Shown here piece by piece: positions 20,306-29,065 of a DNA stretch of 64,000 nucleotides. The notes beneath the pieces are model-generated. The model did not search any database. It was not told where the DNA came from and saw nothing but the letters and a program-made list of their open reading frames with translations. Every line of letters starts with the position of its first letter. Position 1 is the first letter of the stretch. This DNA comes from Nocardioides phosphati (lineage in GTDB: Bacteria > Actinomycetota > Actinomycetes > Propionibacteriales > Nocardioidaceae). The position numbers were made by a program, and so were the translations under genes. The stretch is from assembly GCF_014646375.1 (NCBI RefSeq), contig NZ_BMNI01000005.1:170281-234280 (forward strand), written 5' to 3'.

Positions 20306-21234
20306 TGAGCGAGTACGTCGAGTCGATCGTCGCCCTGCCGTACGCCGAGCTCCCGACGCCGCTCCTCGGCGAGCTGGCCGCCGCCGGGCTCGACCCGGAG
20401 CAGGTCTACGCCGACGTCGTCGCCGCCGTGGCGGAGGACCTCCCCGGCGACGACGTGACCAGCTGGGCGACGATCCCCGCCGCCGACACCGCGGTCGCGG
20501 ACTTCATCGCCCGTGAGAACGGCGTGATCGGCGGTCTCGCGGTCGCCGAGGTGGTCTTCCGTTACGTGCTCGGCAACGACATCGAGCTGTCTCGCCCGGT
20601 CGCCGACGGCACGCACGTCGTCAAGGGCGACGTGCTCCTCACCGTCGCCGGAGGCACCGCGCTGCTGCTCACCGCGGAGCGCACCGCTCTCAACTACGCG
20701 TGCCACATCTCCGGTGTGGCGACCGCCACCGCGGCATGGGTCGCTGTCCTCGCGGGCACCAGCGCCCGGGTGCGTGACACCCGCAAGACGATCCCGCACT
20801 TCCGCTCCCTGGAGAAGTACGCCGTGCGCTGCGGAGGCGGCGTCAACCACCGGCGCGACCTCTCTGACCAGGCGCTCGTGAAGGACAACCACGTCATCGC
20901 CGCGGGCGGCGTCGTGCCGGCGTACGAGCTGATCCGGGCGCGCTACCCCGAGGTCCCGATCCAGGTCGAGGTGACCACGCTCGAGCAGCTGAAGGAGCTG
21001 CTCGAGATCGGCGTCGACCAGGTCCTGCTCGACAACATGACCACCGACCAGATGCGCGAGGCCGTGGAGATCCGTGACGGTTCCGCGACCCCGCACTGCA
21101 GGCTCGAGGCCTCCGGGGGCCTGACGCTCGAGCGCGCGGCCGAGGTCGCCGCGACCGGCGTCGACTTCATCGCCGTCGGTGCACTCACCCACTCGGCGAA
21201 GGTCATGGACATCGCCATGGACCTCCGGAGCTGA
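20305..21234 (+). CDS. nadC: Nicotinate-nucleotide pyrophosphorylase (quinolinate phosphoribosyltransferase)
   Basis: 309 residues. It converts quinolinate plus PRPP to nicotinate mononucleotide. Visible motifs are EDLPGDDVTSW, RTALNYACHISGVAT, DTRKTIPHFRSLEKYAV, CGGGVNHRRDLSDQALVKDNH and the C-terminal ASGGLTLERAAEVA. Coupled to nadB by a TGATG overlap. coaX starts 16 nt downstream. Confidence 0.95.
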   Translation: MSEYVESIVALPYAELPTPLLGELAAAGLDPEQVYADVVAAVAEDLPGDDVTSWATIPAADTAVADFIARENGVIGGLAVAEVVFRYVLGNDIELSRPVADGTHVVKGDVLLTVAGGTALLLTAERTALNYACHISGVATATAAWVAVLAGTSARVRDTRKTIPHFRSLEKYAVRCGGGVNHRRDLSDQALVKDNHVIAAGGVVPAYELIRARYPEVPIQVEVTTLEQLKELLEIGVDQVLLDNMTTDQMREAVEIRDGSATPHCRLEASGGLTLERAAEVAATGVDFIAVGALTHSAKVMDIAMDLRS

Positions 21235-21250
21235 TCGTGGAGGTCTTGCG

Positions 21251-22021
21251 ATGAGCCTGCTCGCGGCCGACATCGGCAACTCGACCACCGACCTGGCGCT
21301 GATGCGTGAGGGCGAGGTGCTGGCGCACTGGCGGGTCTCCACCGACGAGCGGCGCACGGCCGACGAGTGGGCGGTGCTGGTCCGCGGGCTGCTCGGTGGC
21401 GACGTGGAGGCCGTCGACGGCATCGCCGTCTGCTCGACCGTCCCGGCGGTCCTCCACGAGTGGCGCGACATGCTCGCGGCGCACTTCCCGGGCGTGAAGA
21501 GCGTGGTCGTCGAGCCGGGCGTCCGCACCGGCGTACCCGTGATGATGGACAACCCGCGCGAGGTCGGTGCCGACCGCATCCTCAACGCCCTCGCCGCCGC
21601 CCACCACTACGACGGCCCCACGATCGTCGTCGACTTCGGCACCGCCACGACGTACGACGTCGTCACGGCAGCCGGCCAGTACGTCGGCGGCGCGATCGCC
21701 CCGGGCATCGAGATCTCGCTGGAGGCCCTGGGCCGCCGCGGCGCGCAGCTGCGCAAGGTCGAGCTGCTCCGGCCGCGGTCGGTGATCGCGAAGAACACCG
21801 TCGAGGCGCTCCAGTCCGGCATGCTCTTCGGCTTCGCCGCGCAGGTCGAGGGCATGGTCGCCCGGATGGCACGTGAGCTGGCGGTCGCGGCGGCGGAGCT
21901 CAACGTCGTCGCCACCGGCCACCTGGCCCCGCTCGTGCAGGACGAGGTCGCGTGCTTCACCGACCGCCGGCCGTTCCTGACACTCGAGGGACTTGCCCTC
22001 GTCTACGCCCGCAACGCGTGA
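21251..22021 (+). CDS. coaX: Type III pantothenate kinase
   Basis: 256 residues. ASKHA-fold kinase motifs LAADIGNSTTDLAL at the N-terminus, NPREVGADRILNALAA, and IVVDFGTATTYDVV. It phosphorylates pantothenate, the first committed CoA step. The ATG at 21251 has GGAGG 7 nt upstream. It is the last member of the pan-nad-coaX run, giving NAD and CoA precursor synthesis in one group. Confidence 0.95.
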   Translation: MSLLAADIGNSTTDLALMREGEVLAHWRVSTDERRTADEWAVLVRGLLGGDVEAVDGIAVCSTVPAVLHEWRDMLAAHFPGVKSVVVEPGVRTGVPVMMDNPREVGADRILNALAAAHHYDGPTIVVDFGTATTYDVVTAAGQYVGGAIAPGIEISLEALGRRGAQLRKVELLRPRSVIAKNTVEALQSGMLFGFAAQVEGMVARMARELAVAAAELNVVATGHLAPLVQDEVACFTDRRPFLTLEGLALVYARNA

Positions 22022-22043
22022 GGGCCGACCCTATGCTGGCGCG

Positions 22044-23153
22044 ATGACTCCACCCCTGCCCTGGCGCCGCCGCCCCGAGCAGAGCGTCAGCGTCGTGGTT
22101 CCGGCGTTCGGCGCAGCGGCAAGCCTCGTGCGCAGCCTGGACTCGATCCTCGCGCAGCCGGTCCGGGACCTGCAGGTCGTGGTCGTCGACGACGGCTCGA
22201 CCGACCGCACCGGCGAGATCGCCGACGCGTACGCCGCGGAGCACCCGCAGGTCACCGTGCTGCACCAGCAGAACGGCGGCGTCTCGCGTGCCCGCAACGC
22301 AGCGATGGCTCACGTGACCGGCGAGCTGGTCACGTTCGTCGACCCCGACGACTTCCTCCCGGCCGATGCCTGGACGCCGATGCTGCGGTCACTGGCGAAG
22401 ACCGGCTCCGACTTCGCGATCGGGATGATGGAGCGCGTGCTCGAGGACGGCCGCCGGGTCCGTCCGCCGTTGCTGCACCGCAACCACGCGGTCGAGCGTC
22501 TCGGCATCACCATCGACGACGCTCCGTTGCTCATCGCCGACGTCTTCCCGTGCAACAAGATGTTCCGCACCGAGTTCTGGCACCGCGCCGGGCTCTCCTT
22601 CCCGCCGGACACGAGCTACGAGGACAACGTCTTCTCGGCCGAGGCCTACCTCGCCGGCAGCCGCTTCGACGTGCTGACGCCGGTCGTCTACGACTGGTAC
22701 GTCCGGGGCGAGGGCTCCTCGGACACCAACCGTCGTGGCCGCCTGAAGAACCTCCGCGACCGGGTCGCGACCAAGCAGGCCACGCTCGAGCGCGTGCTCG
22801 CCCACGGCAACCCGGAGCTCATCGACACGCTCTACCGCCAGGTGCTGCCGATCGACATGTGGGAGCACTTCCGCGCCGCGGTCCGGCCGACCACGGAGGA
22901 GCCCGAGACGTACTGGCGCGAGCTCCGCGCCGGCGTACGTGCCCTGTGGAACGACACGACCGTCCCGTTCGAGGAGACCGCGGTGCCGCCGGGGCAGCGG
23001 CTCATGGGCTGGCTCGTGGGCGAGGACCGCCGTGACGACCTCGCGCGCCTGATCGATCTGATCGACGGGCCGGGCGTGCCCACGGAGGACGGCGTCTACC
23101 TCCACCCGTGGCGCGACGAGCCCGGGGTCCCGGTCGCGCTCAGCCGGGCCTGA
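22044..23153 (+). CDS. Family 2 glycosyltransferase, paralogue A
   Basis: 369 residues. An N-terminal GT-A domain has VSVVVPAFGAAASLVRSLDS, VVVDDGSTDRTGEIAD and the metal-binding FVDPDDFLPADAW. The C-terminal half contains PCNKMFRTEFWHRAGLSF and YEDNVF, as in TagX/EpsJ-like GT2 enzymes. It is closely similar along its whole length to the protein at 37958-39052 (shared ADVFxxNKxFRxxFWxRAG and LPIDMWEH-RAAV blocks). It probably adds a sugar to a wall polymer; donor unknown. -10-like TATGCT (22032-22037) lies 6 nt before the ATG. Confidence 0.85.
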   Translation: MTPPLPWRRRPEQSVSVVVPAFGAAASLVRSLDSILAQPVRDLQVVVVDDGSTDRTGEIADAYAAEHPQVTVLHQQNGGVSRARNAAMAHVTGELVTFVDPDDFLPADAWTPMLRSLAKTGSDFAIGMMERVLEDGRRVRPPLLHRNHAVERLGITIDDAPLLIADVFPCNKMFRTEFWHRAGLSFPPDTSYEDNVFSAEAYLAGSRFDVLTPVVYDWYVRGEGSSDTNRRGRLKNLRDRVATKQATLERVLAHGNPELIDTLYRQVLPIDMWEHFRAAVRPTTEEPETYWRELRAGVRALWNDTTVPFEETAVPPGQRLMGWLVGEDRRDDLARLIDLIDGPGVPTEDGVYLHPWRDEPGVPVALSRA

Positions 23154-23169
23154 GGGCTCGAAGGCGGGC

Positions 23170-24288
23170 TCAGCCGCGCGCGGCCGTGCGCTCGATGCGC
23201 GGCAGCCAGCGATCGCGGATCCAGGCGATGTGGTCGTCGGCGCTGCGACCGATCGCGGCGACGCGCTCGCGCGCGTCGCCGTCGAGGAGGGGAAGGAGCC
23301 GCTCGGCCAGCTCGTGGTCGCGGCCAGCCGCGGTGTCGGGGCGCTCCAGGGCCGTTGTGAGCCGGCGGCGCTGCAGGGGGTTGCGGCGCCCGAGGCGGGG
23401 CTTGTCGTCGCGGAGCCAGCGCAGCAGTCCGCGCCAGTGCTCGACCTCAGCCACGACACGCTCGTGCGCGGCTGCGGCGATCGCGTCCAGGTCATCGCGG
23501 AGCTCGGGGTGGACGTCGCCCAGGACCAGGCGGTGGAGCTCGGCGAGGAAGCGCGGGTAGTAGTCGAGCTGATAGTGGACCGGTGAGGGTCCCCAGGGGT
23601 GGTCCTCCGCGGTGGGGTACCACTCGTCGCGCAGGTCGATCGCGCGCCAACCGGGGCGCTCGGCCGCCAGGGTGTTGAGCCGGCGCCACATCGCGTTGGC
23701 GCGCTGGATCGCCTTCTGGCCGTCGCGCGCGTTGGGGAATCCCTCCGCCGGCGCGACCTGCTCGACATCGAAGCCGTGGTGGACGATCACCCGGGTCTGC
23801 GGGGTGTGCTCGGCGAGGTATGCCACGAAGCGATCGAGCGCTGCGGTCCAGGCCGCGACGTACGCCTCCTCGTCGTCCTGCCAGCGGAGCGTCTCGGCGC
23901 GCTGCTCGGGAGTGAGGGCGGCGTACAGGTCGGTCCGGTGGAGCTTCCAGCGGTTGTCGGTCACGACACCGCCGTCGGGGAGCGTGAGCGTGCCGAAGTG
24001 GACGTCGCCGAAGAAGTCGAGGACGAGGTAGTCCGGCTGCGCCTCGGCGAGCTCGGTGAGCGGTGACCTCGTGAGGTCGGCTCCGACGTTCCACCGGTCA
24101 TAGTCGGTCATGTCGCCGATGGGTGCCCACGCCGCCTCGACCGGAGGCGCCATGAGGGCGATCATCGTGCTCTGGTTCGCGGTCGGCCCGATGGCGTACC
24201 ACCGGCGCCACTCCGGGTTGAACCGCGAGTTGAAGTTGTCGCGGCTGATGCAGCTGCCGAAGACGGCGAGCGTGGCGACCTCGCTCAT
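23170..24288 (-). CDS. DUF6270-type SGNH-like protein of a polysaccharide cluster
   Basis: 372 residues. The N-terminus reads VATLAVFGSCISRDNFNSRF, resembling block I of SGNH/GDSL hydrolases and matching the DUF6270 family often seen beside polysaccharide genes. DFFGDVHFG and a late PSPVHYQLDYYPRF could carry other catalytic residues. The last ~90 residues are charged and helical. No signal peptide or TM segment, so cytoplasmic. It overlaps the end of the GT2-TagF fusion (ATGA), so the two are made together. A role in acylation or deacylation of the polymer is inference. Confidence 0.7.
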   Translation of the reverse strand: MSEVATLAVFGSCISRDNFNSRFNPEWRRWYAIGPTANQSTMIALMAPPVEAAWAPIGDMTDYDRWNVGADLTRSPLTELAEAQPDYLVLDFFGDVHFGTLTLPDGGVVTDNRWKLHRTDLYAALTPEQRAETLRWQDDEEAYVAAWTAALDRFVAYLAEHTPQTRVIVHHGFDVEQVAPAEGFPNARDGQKAIQRANAMWRRLNTLAAERPGWRAIDLRDEWYPTAEDHPWGPSPVHYQLDYYPRFLAELHRLVLGDVHPELRDDLDAIAAAAHERVVAEVEHWRGLLRWLRDDKPRLGRRNPLQRRRLTTALERPDTAAGRDHELAERLLPLLDGDARERVAAIGRSADDHIAWIRDRWLPRIERTAARG

Positions 24289-26885
24289 GACGGCGTGCCC
24301 GCGGACGGGGTCGGGACGGGGGTGGCCGCAGCCTGGGAGCGGCTCATCTCCAGGACCCGCTGGACCACCCGCTCGCTGCACTGGCCGTCACGCGCGACGA
24401 AGGTCGCGTCGATGCGGGCCTGGAACTCCGGCGCGGGCTCCGGTGAGGCGAGCACGTCGACGATCGCTGCGACGGCGCTCGCGTGGTCGAGCGTCACCGG
24501 GCCGAACCCGTCGCGCCGGTAGTCGAAGTAGCCCTTGCGGCCGACGTGTCCACCGCCGAGGACGACGTCCTCGTCGAACTGGTAGTAGACGACCGGCCGC
24601 TCCATGTACGCCGCGTTGAAGGCGACCGAGGAGAAGTCGGTGACCAGTGCCCGGGCCCGAGCGAAGAGCTCCTGCACGTCCTCGCCCTCGTAGGTCAGCG
24701 GGACCACGTGCTCAGGCAGCGCGATGATCGGCATGAGGGGCTGGAGGTTCGGGTGGGGGAGGAAGCCCAGGCGGACTCCCGCGGCCTTGCAGGCCCGGGC
24801 GATCTCCTCGTCGCGGATGACGGCGAGCCACGACTGGATGAACTCGGAGTCGAGGACCGTCGGGTCGAGCTCGCGACGCTGGGTGCCCGGGGTGATCGGC
24901 GGCAGCAGACCGTTGCGCCAGGTCGGCGCGACGAGCAGCAGGTCGCGCTTGTCGGCAGGGAAGCGCAGGCCGGTCTCGCGGAGTCGGTCGAAGCGGGGGA
25001 GGCCGGTCTCGGCGACCTCGCGCGTGGTGAAGACGTACGACGTGCCGTCTCCCGCGATGGAGGCGGTCTCGGCCGGCGTGCTGGTCACAAAGGTGTCGAT
25101 CCGCTTCGGATTCAGCCAGCTGGAGAGGTCGTCCTTGATGACGCCGTGCTGCAGGAAGTGGAAGCGCCACGAGGGCTCTGCCACCTGGGTGACCTGACCG
25201 GGCTTGGTGATCGCCGCATCCGCGTGGGAGGAGAGCAGGTGCTTGGCGCGAGCCATGAGCAGCAGCCACTCCGTGGACCCGTAGGCGACCAGCCGGTCGC
25301 CGTGACCCTCGGCCTTGAAGCGCGCCCACTCCGGGGTGTCCTTCTCGAGCACGAACCACGCGTTGATCTCCGGGTGGTGGCTGCGGACGTGGCGGAAGAG
25401 GATCTCCGCGCTGTCGTTGGCGTCGTGGACGCGGTCGATGAAGACCCAGGCGCCGTTGTAGCGCTGGCGGCGACCGAGCGCATACAGCTTGCGCGCAAGG
25501 ACGACTCGCCGCGACTTCGCCGGAGCCTGGCGGTGGTCGATGACGAGGTTCTTGCTCGAGCCGGGGTCGAGCCACCACTTGATCTGACCCGCCGGGGCGA
25601 CGCGCACAGCATCGGCCGGACGTTCGTAGACGATGTCGACATCGGCGCCGTTGAGCGTGAGCCGAAGTGTGCGGTCCGCCGGAAGCCACACGATCCGCTC
25701 GTGGAGGAGGGTGCGGCCGTACCAGGCCATCGAGCGGGTCTTGCCATGGCGCGGCGTCAGCAGTTCGCCGTTGCCGGTCCACACCTCCCGCGGAGCATCG
25801 CCGGTGAAGAAGTACCGGGCACGGACGAGGTCCTGCTCGAGGTCGAGCGGGCCCAGGGTGACCGACGGGTCGTGCCAGTCGGCGCCGTAGCCGCGGGCCA
25901 TGACGACCCGGGGCAGCACCGGCACGGACGGCGGGCTGTAGCGGATCGCCTCCGGGGTGTCGAGGAGGCCGAGGATCTCGGCGGCGAGCTCGTGGAACCG
26001 GTCCGCGACGGGGCCCTCGGTGGGGATGTTGGCGGGGTTGCTGGCGTCGGGGAACTTGAAGTACCAGTGGAGCTCGTAGAGCACGAAGCTGGCCAGCCAG
26101 CCGGGCACCTCGCCGTACGTGTCCTTCGCGCGGCGCAGCACGTCGAGGTAGCCGTGCTCCGGGACATCGGTGTAGCGGCCGGGGTGCTGCCGCGAGGTCT
26201 GCAGGGTCGAGCCGCCGGCGCTGCGCTTGCGGTAGCGGTAACGGGCGTTCTCGAGGAAGGCGACCTTCGGCTCGGGGAAGCTCAGGAGGTAGCGGCAGTT
26301 GAAGTGGCCGTCCTCGAAGTTCGGTCGCACGCGATGGTCGAAGGCGAGGTCGAGCTCGCGGATCCGGTCGAGCCGGAAGAAGGTCGCCGGCGAGCTGCCG
26401 TGGAACCGCTCGGGGGTCGTGGCGAGGTTGACGTAGGGGCTGCCGACGAACATCGACCGGAGGGGATGCGTGTTGCGGATCGTCCCCTTGGCCTCCTCCC
26501 ACATGATCCGGTGGGTGGCGATCATGTCGGCCTCGGGGTGCTCCGCCAGTGACTGGTCGACCACCGCGAGGTACTGCGGCTCGAGGACATCGTCGGGGTC
26601 GGGGAACGTGATCCACTCACCCGTCGCCAGCGCGATGCCGGCATTGCGGGCAGCGCCCTGGCCGCCGTTCTCCTGGTGGATGACGCGGACGTTGGCCCGG
26701 CCCTGCGCCCAGGCGTCGAGCAGGGCGGGTGTCTCGTCCGTCGCGCCATCGTCGACGAGGATGATCTCGACGTCGTCGAGGCTCCGGACCTGCGCGTCGA
26801 GGGAGTCGAAGAACTCCTCGAGGTACGGCGCGACGTTGTAGACCGCGCTCACGATCGAGAACCGTGGCCGCTTGGTCTCAGACAT
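24285..26885 (-). CDS. Bifunctional GT2 glycosyltransferase / CDP-glycerol glycerophosphotransferase (TagF-like)
   Basis: 866 residues. Residues 1-about 320 are a GT-A domain (FSIVSAVYNVAPYLEEFF, ILVDDGATDE, ITFPDPDD). After a linker, residues about 470-850 form the CDP-glycerol:poly(glycerophosphate) transferase domain with HFLQHGVIKDDLSSWLN (catalytic-type His) and LVTDFSSVAFNAAYMERPVV. Such fusions build teichoic-acid-like glycerol-phosphate polymers on the inner membrane face. AAGGA lies 7 nt before the ATG. It is translationally coupled to the DUF6270 gene downstream. Whether the donor is CDP-glycerol or CDP-ribitol cannot be read from sequence. Confidence 0.88.
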   Translation of the reverse strand: MSETKRPRFSIVSAVYNVAPYLEEFFDSLDAQVRSLDDVEIILVDDGATDETPALLDAWAQGRANVRVIHQENGGQGAARNAGIALATGEWITFPDPDDVLEPQYLAVVDQSLAEHPEADMIATHRIMWEEAKGTIRNTHPLRSMFVGSPYVNLATTPERFHGSSPATFFRLDRIRELDLAFDHRVRPNFEDGHFNCRYLLSFPEPKVAFLENARYRYRKRSAGGSTLQTSRQHPGRYTDVPEHGYLDVLRRAKDTYGEVPGWLASFVLYELHWYFKFPDASNPANIPTEGPVADRFHELAAEILGLLDTPEAIRYSPPSVPVLPRVVMARGYGADWHDPSVTLGPLDLEQDLVRARYFFTGDAPREVWTGNGELLTPRHGKTRSMAWYGRTLLHERIVWLPADRTLRLTLNGADVDIVYERPADAVRVAPAGQIKWWLDPGSSKNLVIDHRQAPAKSRRVVLARKLYALGRRQRYNGAWVFIDRVHDANDSAEILFRHVRSHHPEINAWFVLEKDTPEWARFKAEGHGDRLVAYGSTEWLLLMARAKHLLSSHADAAITKPGQVTQVAEPSWRFHFLQHGVIKDDLSSWLNPKRIDTFVTSTPAETASIAGDGTSYVFTTREVAETGLPRFDRLRETGLRFPADKRDLLLVAPTWRNGLLPPITPGTQRRELDPTVLDSEFIQSWLAVIRDEEIARACKAAGVRLGFLPHPNLQPLMPIIALPEHVVPLTYEGEDVQELFARARALVTDFSSVAFNAAYMERPVVYYQFDEDVVLGGGHVGRKGYFDYRRDGFGPVTLDHASAVAAIVDVLASPEPAPEFQARIDATFVARDGQCSERVVQRVLEMSRSQAAATPVPTPSAGTPS

Positions 26886-26971
26886 CCGGATTTCCTTCCG
26901 CGTTCATCGAGTGGGGCTGGACGAGCTGGACAGCCATCATCACCGACCGTCTCCGTGCGCCTTCGTGCGGC

Positions 26972-29065
26972 TCACCGGAGGAGGCGGACCAGCAGGGGGT
27001 CGAGGTAGGGCGCGAGGGTGTGGGCAAAGGTCGCAGTCAGGTGCGAACCGTCGAAATAGGTCACGACTCCGCCCGTGACCGCGTGACAGACGTCGGCCTC
27101 GCAGATGTGGTCGGTGAGGTCGACGAGCTCGACCGGGGACCCGCCGTCGGGAAGCCCCGCGACCGCGTCCGTGACCGGATCGGCCGGGAGCCAGCGGGCC
27201 CGTGTGCCGTCACACGCGGCGTAGTCGTCCTCGTTCTCCGCGATGCAGGTCGGGACGAGGTCGCGCGGAGCGGGCGTGTCGCGCAGGACGAGCACCGGGA
27301 TCCCGGCGGCGCGGAACCGCTCGAGCACGGTCCGGTAGCCCGCGGCGTACAGCGGCAGGGACTCGGCGAAGGTGTGGTCGAGGGCACCGACGGAGACGCG
27401 GTTGGACATCACGACCAGGTCGACGTCGCGGTCGATGACCGCCTCGACGGTGCGGTCGACCCAGTCGCGGCAGGCCCCGGCGTGAGCGCGGGTCTCAAAC
27501 TTCTGCAGCACGTCGGAGAGGGCGCACTGCGAGGCGAGGAAGGTGTCGACGTGCCAGTTGTGCTCCCGGGCCAGCGGCTGCAGCGCGGGCAGCCAGTGCC
27601 CGGCGTGGGAGTTGCCCACCAGTGCGATGCTCCGCTCGGCATCGTCCGGGCGCGGGCCGAAGCCGCAGCGCCTGCTCGGGAACGTCGGCGTGTAGGACCA
27701 GCAGTCCTTGCCGCCGACCTCGCGGTAGGCCGCTGACTTGTCGGTCGCGGCCAGCGCAGGCGCCGGCACGACTTCGTCGAAGGGGACTGCCTGGCAGTCG
27801 GCGTCGTCATCAAGCGCCGCCGCACCGAAGCACGGCCCGCCCTGGGCGATCGCCTGCTGGAGGTCGTTGCGCGCCGCCTCGTCAGCGTTCGCCGCAGCCG
27901 AGACCTGCATCGTGGCCAGGCCGACGACCACTGCCATCGCGGCCGCTGCCGCGGCGTACGTGGCGCGTGGGAACGACGCCGCGCGTGGGTGGCGGAACGG
28001 GCGCTCGACGTAACGCTCGGTGAGGTAGGCGAGCACCAGCGTGGCCGCCAGGATCACGGCCAGGTCGGCGAGACGGAACTCGCGGTCGAGGACGTAGCCG
28101 CCCACGACAACGAGCGGCCAGTGCCAGAGGTAGACCGAGTAGGAGACGTCACCCAGCCACTGGACCGGGCGCAGCGCCAGCAGTGGGCCGGGGGTCGCGC
28201 GGTCACCGGCGGCCGGAGCGGTCAGGATGAGCAGGACGGCGCCGAGGACGGGGACGCCCGCCTGCCAGCTCGGGAAGGGCGTCGCGCCGGAGTAGGCGGC
28301 AGCAGTGAAGGCGAGCAGGCCGAGCCCGACCCAGCTGCCGACGGCGCGGAGCACGTCGCCACCCGGCCGCGCCGTGCCGGCCGCGGCCCGCGTCGTCCAG
28401 AGGGCGAGGAGGCCACCCGCCGCGAGCTCCCACACGCGGGTCGGGGTGACGAAGTACGCCGCTGACGGGTCGGAGGCGGTCTGCTGCACCGAGTAGGCGA
28501 AGGAGAGCGCCGCCACCGCGCCGAGTGCCACCACGAGCGCCGTCCGCTGCCGCACCTGGGCGCGGCGGGCGAGCAGGGCCACGACCGCGATCAGGATCGG
28601 CCAGAAGAAGTAGAACTGCTCCTCGACCGAGAGCGACCAGAAGTGCTGGAACGCGGTCGGGTCGTTCTCCTTGGCCAGGTAGTCGACCGCCTGGCGAGCG
28701 AGTGCCCAGTTGACGACGTAGAGCGCCGCGGCCCGTGCGTCGAGCGCGCTCGTCGTCCACTGCGTCGCGGGTGCGAACAGCCGGACGGCGACCAGCGTGA
28801 CGGCGAGGACGACCAGGGAGGCGGGCAGGAGGCGACGGATCCGGCGGCCCCAGAAGGCGAAGAGGTCACCGCTGCTCGTCGGAACTCGCTGCACGAGGTG
28901 GGTCGTGATCAGGAAGCCGGAGATCACAAAGAAGACATCGACGCCCGCGAAGCCGCCGGGCATGAACGAATGCCGCAGGTGGTAGAGGACCACCATGCCG
29001 ACCGCGATCGCTCGCAGGCCCTGGATGTCGGTGCGCATGCCGCGGGGTGCGTCGCTCCGGCTCAC
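26972..29065 (-). CDS. OafA/YrhL-type membrane acyltransferase with C-terminal SGNH domain
   Basis: 697 residues. The acyltransferase-3 domain (DIQGLRAIAVGMVVLYH, FAGVDVFFVISGFLIT, SLSVEEQFYFFWPI) has about ten TM helices up to residue ~380. The C-terminal extracytoplasmic SGNH domain shows VGNSHAGHWLPALQP and the Asp/His pair in YFDGSHLTATF. Proteins of this design O-acetylate surface polysaccharides. The GTG at 29065 overlaps the stop of the upstream sulfotransferase-like gene (GTGA). An internal ATG before RTDIQG is an alternative start. Substrate presumably the polymer made by neighbouring genes (inference). Confidence 0.88.
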   Translation of the reverse strand: MSRSDAPRGMRTDIQGLRAIAVGMVVLYHLRHSFMPGGFAGVDVFFVISGFLITTHLVQRVPTSSGDLFAFWGRRIRRLLPASLVVLAVTLVAVRLFAPATQWTTSALDARAAALYVVNWALARQAVDYLAKENDPTAFQHFWSLSVEEQFYFFWPILIAVVALLARRAQVRQRTALVVALGAVAALSFAYSVQQTASDPSAAYFVTPTRVWELAAGGLLALWTTRAAAGTARPGGDVLRAVGSWVGLGLLAFTAAAYSGATPFPSWQAGVPVLGAVLLILTAPAAGDRATPGPLLALRPVQWLGDVSYSVYLWHWPLVVVGGYVLDREFRLADLAVILAATLVLAYLTERYVERPFRHPRAASFPRATYAAAAAAMAVVVGLATMQVSAAANADEAARNDLQQAIAQGGPCFGAAALDDDADCQAVPFDEVVPAPALAATDKSAAYREVGGKDCWSYTPTFPSRRCGFGPRPDDAERSIALVGNSHAGHWLPALQPLAREHNWHVDTFLASQCALSDVLQKFETRAHAGACRDWVDRTVEAVIDRDVDLVVMSNRVSVGALDHTFAESLPLYAAGYRTVLERFRAAGIPVLVLRDTPAPRDLVPTCIAENEDDYAACDGTRARWLPADPVTDAVAGLPDGGSPVELVDLTDHICEADVCHAVTGGVVTYFDGSHLTATFAHTLAPYLDPLLVRLLR

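Noticed and set aside
18611..21234. A complete nadABC operon
   Set aside because: nadB and nadC are clear, but panD lies directly upstream and coaX downstream; nadA is not in this window.
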